64,000 bases of DNA, taken from the NCBI GenBank assembly GCA_036268425.1, contig DATAUE010000006.1:28472-92471 (forward strand), read 5' to 3'. The notes under the pieces are model-generated. The model saw only the letters and a program-made list of their open reading frames with translations, ran no database searches and was not told the DNA's origin. The position numbers were made by a program, and so were the translations under genes. Of this stretch, positions 16,742 to 24,459 are shown piece by piece (positions within the stretch are counted from its first letter, which is position 1; every line of letters starts with the position of its first letter). Origin of the DNA: DATARH01 sp036268425 (GTDB taxonomy: Bacteria > Pseudomonadota > Alphaproteobacteria > ATCC43930 > CGMCC-115725).

Positions 16742-17638
16742 TCAGCTTTCCGGGACGATTTTGACGCCGGCAAGCTGCTCCAGCACGGTGACGATGGCCG
16801 AGCCGTCTTTTTTGTTGAGGCCTGCGGCGCGGCCCATCTGGTAGACCTGCTGCGACACGTTGGCGAGCAGCAGCGGCACGCCGAGCCGCTTGGCGAACGC
16901 CGTTTCGAGTTCCTGGTCCTTGAATGAAATATCGATCGTGCCGCCCGGCGCGAAGTCGCGCTTCAGCATGCGCGGCACCCGGTTTTCAAACTGCACGGAC
17001 GCGCCGGTGCTGACCCGGATCACCTCATAGATCTTGTGAGGATCAAGCCCGGCCTTGACGCCGAACACCAGCGCTTCGGCGATCGCTACGGTTTGAATCT
17101 GCCCCAGCATGTTGTTGAGCAGCTTCATTGCGAGGCCATGCCCAAGGTCGCCGACATGGAACAGGTTCTTGCCCATCGCGCGGAACAAGTCTTCGCAGGC
17201 GGCATAGGTTTCGGCGGCACCGCCGACGATGATCGACAGCTCGCCGGATTTTGCGCGCACCGTGCCGCCGCTGACCGGCGCATCGAGCATTGCGATACCG
17301 CGCTCGGCCAGCGCTTTGGCAAAGCGCTGTGCTGCAAACGGATCGATCGTGCTCATGCACAGCACGGTGTGGCCGGGTTTCGCGGTGGTGATGATGCCGT
17401 CGCCGCCGATGATGACCTGTTCCGCTTGGTCCGTCGTCTCGACGATGCAGATCGTGCGGTCTACCGCCGCGGCCACCGCGGCTGGCGATGCTTCGACGGC
17501 GGCGCCCACGGCGGTCAGCGGTGTCAGCTTGCTCGCATCGATGTCATGGACGACCAGCGAAAATCCGTGCTTCACGAGATTGAGCGCCATCGGTCCGCCC
17601 ATCGCGCCGAGGCCGATAAAACCTACCTTGCCGGACAT
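16742..17638 (-). CDS. NAD(P)-dependent beta-hydroxyacid dehydrogenase family protein
   Basis: A 298-residue protein of the 3-hydroxyisobutyrate dehydrogenase / tartronate semialdehyde reductase family. It has the Rossmann motif VGFIGLGAMGGPMALNL, the substrate-binding DAPVSGGTVRAKSGELSII, and the catalytic Lys segment GLAMKLLNNMLGQ. The C-terminal helical domain ends with GSAIVTVLEQL. The substrate is probably a small 3-hydroxyacid but cannot be named. The gene converges with kpsT (11 bases between stops) and lies 41 bases downstream of the molybdenum hydroxylase genes on the same strand, so it may belong to that transcription unit. Confidence 0.87.
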   Translation of the reverse strand: MSGKVGFIGLGAMGGPMALNLVKHGFSLVVHDIDASKLTPLTAVGAAVEASPAAVAAAVDRTICIVETTDQAEQVIIGGDGIITTAKPGHTVLCMSTIDPFAAQRFAKALAERGIAMLDAPVSGGTVRAKSGELSIIVGGAAETYAACEDLFRAMGKNLFHVGDLGHGLAMKLLNNMLGQIQTVAIAEALVFGVKAGLDPHKIYEVIRVSTGASVQFENRVPRMLKRDFAPGGTIDISFKDQELETAFAKRLGVPLLLANVSQQVYQMGRAAGLNKKDGSAIVTVLEQLAGVKIVPES

Positions 17639-17679
17639 CGCGTCTCTCCCCTGGGGTTGTCGCGCCGATGTTACCGCGG

Positions 17680-19917
17680 TTACACCCCGATCGCTGCTTT
17701 GACTTGCGCCGGGGATAGCGGGATGTCGCGCAGCCGCACGCCGATCGCGTCGGCGACAGCGTTGGCGACGGCCGCTGCGGTTGGGCCTTGCGCCGCTTCG
17801 CCGGTGCCGAGAAACGGCTCTCCGGGGCGTTCTACGACCTGCACCTCGATCCTGTCCGGCACCGCCGGAAAGCGCATGATCGGATAGCTGCTCCAGTCGC
17901 GGCTAGCGATGCGGGTGCGGTCGAACGCGACGCTCTCATAGAGGGTCCAGCTCGCCGATTGCAGAATGCTCCCCTCGATCTGGTTGGCGATGCCGTCGGG
18001 GTTGACCGCCTCGCCGCTATCCACGGCGGCGGCGGCACGCACCATGCGAACCTGGCCGCTTTCGCGATCGACCGCCACCTCGACGGCGACCGCAAGATAG
18101 GCGGCGAGGTTTTTGTAGCGAGCAAACCCAAAGCCCCGCCCGGTCCCCGGCGTGCGGCTGAACCCGAGCCAGCCGAAACGCTCCGCTGCCCGGGTAACGA
18201 CTTCGCGCGCCCGCGGGTCGCTCAAATGGTTCAGCCGAAAATCGACCGGGTCGAGCCCGGCCGCCTGGGCCAGTTCGTCCATAAAGCTCTCGATCGAAAA
18301 CACATTCATATAGGCGCCGAGACCACGCAGGGCCGAGACACGCAGCGGCATTGCCGGCATGAACTCGTACATCACCCGTGCGCTGGGGATCGTATAGATC
18401 GGCGCGGCGTTGCGGTGGCCGCCGCCTTCGGGCAACGGCAGCGGCTTTGGCACCGGCTGGGTCAGCGGTTTTTCGCGATACCACGCGGGCATCAGATTGC
18501 CGGCGCCGCCCGGTCGGGTCGCATGCGTGCTGCTGCGCACCGTGTAATCCCAGGCGATGATCTGGTGCTCGGGGCTCAAGGCGGCGCGTGCCTTGGTCAG
18601 CATCGCGGAGCCGTAAGGCTCCCAGATGTGTTCCTGCTCGCGCATCCATTGCACCCGTACCGGCCGACCGGGCAGGGCCAGCGCCAGCAGGGCGGCATCG
18701 GCGCCGGCGTCATCGGCGCCGTTATGGCCATAACACCCGGACCCTTGGACATGGATGCAGCGAACCTTGTCGCGCGGCAGGCCTGTCAGTTCAGTGAGCG
18801 CGGCGCGCAGCGGAAAGACGCCCTGAGCGTGCGTCCACACCGTCAATGCGCCGTTTTCCGATAATCCTATCGCGCAGGATGGCCCGATCGAGCCGTGCAT
18901 GTGATAGGCGCGGCGATAGCTCGCTTCGACGATGCGGGCATTCGGCGGAATCGCGATTGGGTCGTCGCGCACCGGCACTTGCTGTGCCGGGAGGCCGGCC
19001 AGCGTGTCGAACAGTGTCGCGGAATCGGGCAATCCCGGTTTCTCGTCCCAGTGCGCCGCGGTCTCGAGCGCGCGCATCGCCACGATCGCCTGATATTCCT
19101 GCTCGGCGATGACCGCGAGATAGCTGCCGTCGCGGACGATCTTGATGACACCGGGCAGATGTTCGACAGCGGCGGTGTCGAGCCGGCTCAGCGTCGCGCC
19201 GTAAGAGGGCGGGCGCACGAGGCGGGCATGCGCCATGTTCGGCAGACGCATGTCCTGGATAAACGCGATGCCGCCGGTTACCTTGGCCGGGATGTCGACG
19301 CGCGGTACCGGCTTGCCGATAAAGCGATACCGGCTGGGATCGACGAATACCGATTGCGGCGACGCCTGGACGTGCAGGATCTGGTCGCCGACCAGTTCGC
19401 CGTAACGCAGTTGCCGTCCGTCTTCGGCGATGACCATGCCGTTTTCGGCGCGCAACTTGTCGCCCGGAACCTGCAGGCGGGTTGCCGCCGCGTCGATCAG
19501 CAAGGCACGAGCCTGGGCGGCGGCGTTGCGGATCGCCGTGCCGCTGTCCTGCATCGAATGGCTGCCGGCGGTGTAGCCCTCGTCGGGCGTGCGCGCGGTA
19601 TCGGCGGTCACCAGGTCGATCGCCTCGGTAGTGACTATCAGCTCCTCGGCGGCAAGCTGGATCAGCGCCGTCTTGATCCCTTGGCCCAATTCCGCTTTGC
19701 CGGTGAAGACGGTGATCGCGCCGTTGGCGTCGATGCGGACCCACGAATCCAGCATCGGAAACTTGGCGAGGCTGCCGGGGAGGGCAGGGCCGGTTTGGCC
19801 CGCAGCCTGTGCCGCCGCAAAACGAGGCAACAGCGAAAAGCTGACGATCAATGCACCGCCGCCGGCAAGAAAACCGCGGCGGCTGGGGCCGGCTTCGGCC
19901 GGGTGGCGACACGTCAT
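17680..19917 (-). CDS. molybdenum hydroxylase large subunit (xanthine dehydrogenase family)
   Basis: A 745-residue molybdopterin-binding subunit of the isoquinoline-1-oxidoreductase/aldehyde dehydrogenase type. A Tat signal is visible (SRRGFLAGGGALIVSFSLLP then AAAQA), so the holoenzyme is probably exported folded to the periplasm. Later landmarks are FTGKAELGQGIKTALIQLA, VQGSGCYGHNGADDAGADAA and the terminal EPFLGTGEAAQGPTAAAVAN, which carries the conserved active-site Glu region (GxGE). Its ATG overlaps the stop of the 2Fe-2S subunit gene by 4 bases. With the small subunit and cytochrome c it would oxidise an aldehyde or N-heterocycle and pass electrons to the respiratory chain. Confidence 0.9.
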   Translation of the reverse strand: MTCRHPAEAGPSRRGFLAGGGALIVSFSLLPRFAAAQAAGQTGPALPGSLAKFPMLDSWVRIDANGAITVFTGKAELGQGIKTALIQLAAEELIVTTEAIDLVTADTARTPDEGYTAGSHSMQDSGTAIRNAAAQARALLIDAAATRLQVPGDKLRAENGMVIAEDGRQLRYGELVGDQILHVQASPQSVFVDPSRYRFIGKPVPRVDIPAKVTGGIAFIQDMRLPNMAHARLVRPPSYGATLSRLDTAAVEHLPGVIKIVRDGSYLAVIAEQEYQAIVAMRALETAAHWDEKPGLPDSATLFDTLAGLPAQQVPVRDDPIAIPPNARIVEASYRRAYHMHGSIGPSCAIGLSENGALTVWTHAQGVFPLRAALTELTGLPRDKVRCIHVQGSGCYGHNGADDAGADAALLALALPGRPVRVQWMREQEHIWEPYGSAMLTKARAALSPEHQIIAWDYTVRSSTHATRPGGAGNLMPAWYREKPLTQPVPKPLPLPEGGGHRNAAPIYTIPSARVMYEFMPAMPLRVSALRGLGAYMNVFSIESFMDELAQAAGLDPVDFRLNHLSDPRAREVVTRAAERFGWLGFSRTPGTGRGFGFARYKNLAAYLAVAVEVAVDRESGQVRMVRAAAAVDSGEAVNPDGIANQIEGSILQSASWTLYESVAFDRTRIASRDWSSYPIMRFPAVPDRIEVQVVERPGEPFLGTGEAAQGPTAAAVANAVADAIGVRLRDIPLSPAQVKAAIGV

Positions 19918-20399
19918 CGCGGCAGGCTCGCTTCAGCGGCTTCGCGGGCCGGCTGACTGGCTCGCCGGATCGCACGCACCACCCGCACCTGCGTGCCGCA
20001 ACGGCACAAATTCGGCTCCATATAGGCGCGGATTTCGGCTTCGGTCGGGATCGAATTGTGGTCGAGCAGCGCCTGCGCCCGCATCACCATGCCGGCGGTG
20101 CAATAGCCGCATTGCGCTGCCTGTTCGTCGATAAAAGCCTGTTGCAGCGGGCTCGGCTTGTCATTTTCGGCAAGCCCTTCGATCGTTAGGATCGGGCGGC
20201 CTTCCAGCGCGGCAACCGGTGTCAGGCAGGCATAAACCGGCTCGTGGTCGACGAGCACAGTGCAGGCGCCGCACTGCCCGAGACCGCAGCCGAACTTCGC
20301 GCCATTCAGGCTGAGGTCGTTGCGCAGCGCGTAAAGCAGAGGGGTCGCCGGGTCGATATCGAGTTTGTGCAGCGCGCTGTTGACCAGAAGCGTAATCAT
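19914..20399 (-). CDS. (2Fe-2S) small subunit of molybdenum hydroxylase
   Basis: A 161-residue protein with the two iron-sulfur domains of this family. The plant-ferredoxin-like cluster site is FGCGLGQCGACTVLVD with a further Cys in VYACLTPV. The C-terminal four-helix domain has CGYCTAGMVM and LCRCGT. It relays electrons from the molybdenum site to the partner cytochrome. It has no signal peptide, so it would be co-exported with the Tat-tagged large subunit. ATGA overlaps occur at both ends: with the cytochrome c gene upstream and the large subunit downstream. Confidence 0.93.
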   Translation of the reverse strand: MITLLVNSALHKLDIDPATPLLYALRNDLSLNGAKFGCGLGQCGACTVLVDHEPVYACLTPVAALEGRPILTIEGLAENDKPSPLQQAFIDEQAAQCGYCTAGMVMRAQALLDHNSIPTEAEIRAYMEPNLCRCGTQVRVVRAIRRASQPAREAAEASLPR

Positions 20400-21703
20400 A
20401 ACGGACCCTTACGTTGCCTGAGGTCGCGAATCTTGCTTTCGAGGCTGTGCCACGGCGGCGCGGTGGCGTAATGCGCCCGCAGATATCGCAGCAAGGCGGC
20501 CATCTGTGCGTCGGTAAAGGTGTCGGCAAAGCGCGGCATGAGGGGCCCCGAGCGCTCGCCGGAGGGCTGGACTCCTCGGAGAACGAACTGGATCGCATTG
20601 GTCGGCTCGGGCTGGTAGAGCGCGCTGCTGAGCGCGAGGTTGATGCCGTGCGGCGGCACCATCGCGGCGCTGCCGGTATGGCAACTGGCGCAGGCGCCGG
20701 CAAAAATCGTCGCGCCAAGCTCTTCACCGGCGGCCGGAGCCGGCGGCTTCACCTCGGCTGCGCGGGCGAGCGCGGCACTGGCGCGCTGTTGCCGTTCGGT
20801 GGATACGGGGCCTTGCTGTGCGGCCAGATATGTCGCCATTGCGTGGATGTCGGCATCGTCGGCGCGCGCCAAGGCGGTGACGACCGGCTGCATCGGGCCG
20901 GCGGCGGCGCCATGCTGATCGGCCCAGCCATGCCGCAGATAGGTGAAGAGATGTGCCTCGTCCCACGGCACCGGTGCCGGCGAGGCCGTATTCAGCGCCG
21001 GCCCGACCCAGCCTTCGCTTTCCGCACCGCCTTCCAATGGGCGGCTGCTTTCCTCCGCGCTGAACAGGTTGCGCGGGGTGTGGCAGTCGCCGCAATGACC
21101 GAGGCCGGCGACGAGATAGGCGCCGCGGTTCCACGCATCGCTCTGCTGCGGGTTGGGCTGGAATGGGGTTTTGTCGAGAAACGCCACGTTCCAGAAGGCG
21201 AGGGGCCAGCGCTTGTTGAGCGGAAACGGCAAAGCATTTCTCGGGGTAAAGCTCTCGACCGGCGTCCGCGTCATCAGGAAGGCGTATAGCGCGTGCAGGT
21301 CGTCATCGGTCAGCCGCGCGTAGTGGTCATACGGGAAAGCCGGAAAAAGATGCTCGCCGCGGCGCGAAATTCCCTCGCGCATCGCGCGGCGAAATGCCTC
21401 CTCGGGCCAGCGCCCAATCCCGGTGCCTGGCGCCGGGGTGATATTGGCGCTGAAGATCGTGCCGAACGGCGTTGGGATCGCGCGGCTGCCGCTGTAATCG
21501 GCCTTGCCGCGCGTCGTGTGACAGCTATAGCAGTTGCCGATCGCGGCGAGCTTGGCGCCTTTCTCGATTAATGTCTGGTCGAATGCGGACCGTGGCGGGG
21601 CTTCAACGCCGGCAATGACGGGTTGTCTTGACAGCACGACAAAAAATGCCGCCGCAACAAGCAGGAGGACGGCGAAACACAGGCCGAAACGCAGGAGCCG
21701 CAT
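20396..21703 (-). CDS. triheme cytochrome c subunit of a periplasmic dehydrogenase
   Basis: A 435-residue cytochrome with an N-terminal membrane anchor/signal (FGLCFAVLLLVAAAFFVVL) and three CxxCH heme sites: CYSCH, CGDCH and CASCH. This matches the alcohol/aldehyde dehydrogenase cytochrome subunits that hand electrons to ubiquinone or an oxidase at the membrane. It is the first gene of a three-gene unit; its stop overlaps the 2Fe-2S gene's ATG by 4 bases. The genetic linkage indicates it is the electron acceptor of the molybdenum hydroxylase. Confidence 0.9.
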   Translation of the reverse strand: MRLLRFGLCFAVLLLVAAAFFVVLSRQPVIAGVEAPPRSAFDQTLIEKGAKLAAIGNCYSCHTTRGKADYSGSRAIPTPFGTIFSANITPAPGTGIGRWPEEAFRRAMREGISRRGEHLFPAFPYDHYARLTDDDLHALYAFLMTRTPVESFTPRNALPFPLNKRWPLAFWNVAFLDKTPFQPNPQQSDAWNRGAYLVAGLGHCGDCHTPRNLFSAEESSRPLEGGAESEGWVGPALNTASPAPVPWDEAHLFTYLRHGWADQHGAAAGPMQPVVTALARADDADIHAMATYLAAQQGPVSTERQQRASAALARAAEVKPPAPAAGEELGATIFAGACASCHTGSAAMVPPHGINLALSSALYQPEPTNAIQFVLRGVQPSGERSGPLMPRFADTFTDAQMAALLRYLRAHYATAPPWHSLESKIRDLRQRKGPL

Positions 21704-21725
21704 GATTTGTGCTTAACGATCCCAA

Positions 21726-24071
21726 TCAATCGAGGTCGGCCACACCATCCCACGCATCTGGGCGGTGAGCCAGAAAACGGCGGCACCGCGTCACCATCAG
21801 CTGAGCGGCTTTATCCCCCAACCGTATCGTGCCGGCGGTCTCGAACAGTCGCAGGGCGTCGGCCCATTCTCCGGCGAGATAGGCGCCAAGCCCCTGCTCG
21901 TACGCTTCGACCGCCCGGCCGGCAAGCTCGGGCCGGTGTTCGACGATTTCCCACAAATCGGTGGGTCGGGTTTGGCCGCGCAGCCGCACGACATCGAGGC
22001 GGCGCGCCCGCGGTGGCGACTTGAGCTGCGCCCAGGTGGTGCCGCACACCAGAATGTCGGCGCCATAGGTTTTGGTCGCCGACTCGATCCGCGAGGCAAG
22101 GTTGACCGGGTCGCCGATCACGGTGAAATCCATGCGTTTCGGCGAGCCGATATTGCCGGTGACGACCACTCCCGTGCCGATCCCGACGCCAATGCGGATC
22201 GCCGCCTTGTTTTCTGCGACGCGCCGCGCATTGAGCAATCGCAGCGCCTGGAACATATCAATGGCGGCTCGCACCGCATTGCCGGCATCGTTGTCCGACG
22301 GAAACGGCGAGCCGAATAGCGCCATGATCGCGTCGCCGATATATTTGTCGATCATGCCGCTGTGGTTGGTGACGACATCCTCCATGAACGAAAAATATTC
22401 GTTCAGCATCGACACCGTATCCCCGGCGCCGAGCCGTTCGGTCAGCGTCGTAAAGCCGCGGATGTCGGAAAAAAGGATGGTAACCGCATGCGAGCTGCCG
22501 CCAAGGCCGCCGCCGGTATCGATCATCAGCCGGTCGATGACCTCATTCGACAGGTAACGCGACATCGTGCGCCGCAGCTCTTTTTCGCGTTGCACATCCT
22601 CGATGACGATCATTGTGCCAAGCGGCGTCTGCTTGGCGTCGCGCAGCGGGATCAGTGTCAGGTTGGCGGCAACCCAGGTATCGTCCTGCTCGATGTAGAA
22701 TTCGCTGTTCGGCAACAGCCGTTCGATGCCGTCATCGCTGACTTCCTCGACGGCGGGCGCTACCCAGCCGTTGAGACCGTCGAAAATGTCGCCGAGCCTA
22801 CGTCCGACTGCCGCGTCGTCGTCGAGACGCAGAATACGACTCGCCGCCTGGTTGATGAACGTCACGACGTGGTTGAGGTCGACCGTCACGACGCCGTTGC
22901 TGAGGCTGCGCAGCATGCTCTCATTGTATGATTTCAGGCTGAGCGTCTGCTCGAACAGCGTCGCATAGTCGATCGTTACCCCCATCTGCGAGGCCAGTCC
23001 GCGCAGCCGGCGCTCGTCGGCAGCGGTGAAATTGCCGCGCCGCTTGTTCAGAAGCTGAACGGCGCCGACGCGCTTGCCGTCATTGCCGAAAACCGGGGCG
23101 CACAGAACGCTGCGCGTGCGGTATCCGGTGTTCCAGTCGAGGCCGGGGTGAAAGCGCGGGTCGTGATAGGCGTCCGCGACATTGACCGTTTCGCCGCCCT
23201 GGAACGCGGAGCCGATGAGGCCCAAGCCGGCATCGATGCGAATTTCGCTGTTGCCGATGCCGTCGATACGGCGGGCGTATAATTCCCGCGTCGCCGGATC
23301 GTACAGGAATATCGCGCCGCGATCGGCATCGAGCACATCGATCGCTACCGCGAGGATTTTCGACAGGATCAGATCGCGTCCGGAAAGATCGTCGATGCTT
23401 TCCTGCTGTTCGATGATGCGGAACGACGCGCGCCGTTCGTCTTCGATTTGTGGCAGCAGCCCGCCACCTGCTACCAGCGCCGCGAGGCACGGCGCGGCTA
23501 CTTCGGCGAGCGCGATGTCCGCCGCGTTAAGGTCGCCGGTGGCTTTGTCGCCGAGTTCAAGAACCCCGACAACCCGGCCGTGGCGGCGCAGAGCGACGCA
23601 GAACGCCTGCCGCTTTTCCTGGGCGCAGCTTTCGAGCAGGCCTCGGCGGCCTTTGCCGTCGGCGAAAACCGCGGCTGCGAGGCCGGACAGGCCCGGCAGT
23701 TTCTTTTCATCAATGCTGCCGTTGCCGCGCAATACGAAAAAATCGCCGTGGGGCGGGTCGGCAAAGATCAGGCGGCACCATCCCGTGCCGATTGCGCTGT
23801 TCAGCCCGGCGACGACAATCCCGATTGCGCCGTCGGTCGCCACCCGACGGTCGGGCCGCGGGTGCAACGCGTGGACTCGCGCCGCGGCCCGGAAAATGTC
23901 GAGCAGCAACGGGATCGGCGCGGTGGGTTGCTGCAACGCCTGGCCGGCGAGCACGCGGACCATATCGGGTTGCGACAGGCGGTGCTCGATCAGCCGTTCC
24001 GCCAGTTGGGTCATGTCGAATTCGGCCGGCGGGGGCGCATGCAGAGGCGCTGGGGGCCGCGCATCACTCAT
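21726..24071 (-). CDS. class III adenylate cyclase with GAF and PAS domains
   Basis: A 781-residue soluble cyclase. A GAF-like region spans roughly residues 90-220, and a second, better GAF lies near 235-390 (GAIFLYDPATRELYARRIDG, VGAVQLLNKRRGNF). A PAS domain follows at about 405-520 (VVTVDLNHVVTFINQAASRI). The catalytic domain starts near 555: ILFSDIRGFTTLTERLG and DKYIGDAIMALFGSPFP supply the two metal-binding Asp, and PKRMDFTVIGDPVNLASRIE carries the Lys/Asp pair expected for ATP and the transition-state residues. cAMP is therefore the likely product. The start at 24071 overlaps the upstream CheW-like gene by 8 bases, making it the last gene of the chemosensory operon. Confidence 0.9.
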   Translation of the reverse strand: MSDARPPAPLHAPPPAEFDMTQLAERLIEHRLSQPDMVRVLAGQALQQPTAPIPLLLDIFRAAARVHALHPRPDRRVATDGAIGIVVAGLNSAIGTGWCRLIFADPPHGDFFVLRGNGSIDEKKLPGLSGLAAAVFADGKGRRGLLESCAQEKRQAFCVALRRHGRVVGVLELGDKATGDLNAADIALAEVAAPCLAALVAGGGLLPQIEDERRASFRIIEQQESIDDLSGRDLILSKILAVAIDVLDADRGAIFLYDPATRELYARRIDGIGNSEIRIDAGLGLIGSAFQGGETVNVADAYHDPRFHPGLDWNTGYRTRSVLCAPVFGNDGKRVGAVQLLNKRRGNFTAADERRLRGLASQMGVTIDYATLFEQTLSLKSYNESMLRSLSNGVVTVDLNHVVTFINQAASRILRLDDDAAVGRRLGDIFDGLNGWVAPAVEEVSDDGIERLLPNSEFYIEQDDTWVAANLTLIPLRDAKQTPLGTMIVIEDVQREKELRRTMSRYLSNEVIDRLMIDTGGGLGGSSHAVTILFSDIRGFTTLTERLGAGDTVSMLNEYFSFMEDVVTNHSGMIDKYIGDAIMALFGSPFPSDNDAGNAVRAAIDMFQALRLLNARRVAENKAAIRIGVGIGTGVVVTGNIGSPKRMDFTVIGDPVNLASRIESATKTYGADILVCGTTWAQLKSPPRARRLDVVRLRGQTRPTDLWEIVEHRPELAGRAVEAYEQGLGAYLAGEWADALRLFETAGTIRLGDKAAQLMVTRCRRFLAHRPDAWDGVADLD

Positions 24072-24459
24072 TGCCGGGTCGGCTCGGCAGGGAGCGGCGG
24101 GTGCGGGCACCGCACAACCGCAACATCAGCTGCTCGCCGGCAAGGCGCGTCGAAACCGCGTCGAACCAGTCGCCGAGCGGGCCGATCGGAGGCAATGGCG
24201 AGAATTCGTCGTCGTCGAGTTCGATCAACCCCTCCACCTGATCGACGATCAGCGCCGCGATGTCACCGGCTTCCTGCTTTAGCAGGACGCAGGCACTGGA
24301 CGGGGTTTTGTTCGCCTCGAACAGGTCGCGCAGGTCGACGATCGGCACCGTATCACCCAGGCCGCCGGTTTCCAGGCCCTCCGCACGTATCTCGACGATC
24401 TGTGCCGCATCCAGCAGATACCGCGCCGCGCCGACGGTGGTTTGCAAATAGAGACTCAC
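24064..24459 (-). CDS. CheW-like domain protein
   Basis: A 131-residue protein with one CheW-like fold: VGAARYLLDAAQIVEIRA, then DTVPIVDLRDLFEANK, ACVLLKQEAGDIAALIVDQV and FSPLPPIG. It starts with an ATGA overlap on the cheA stop and its own stop overlaps the cyclase start. It probably docks to CheA or receptors as a second coupling protein, and its position next to the cyclase raises the idea of an adaptor between the two. That last point is inference. Confidence 0.82.
   Translation of the reverse strand: MSLYLQTTVGAARYLLDAAQIVEIRAEGLETGGLGDTVPIVDLRDLFEANKTPSSACVLLKQEAGDIAALIVDQVEGLIELDDDEFSPLPPIGPLGDWFDAVSTRLAGEQLMLRLCGARTRRSLPSRPGNE

Noticed and set aside
17036..19956. Long plus-strand frames opposite the dehydrogenase and molybdenum hydroxylase genes
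   Set aside because: They are His/Arg/Gly-rich mirror frames of strongly supported minus-strand genes in GC-rich DNA.
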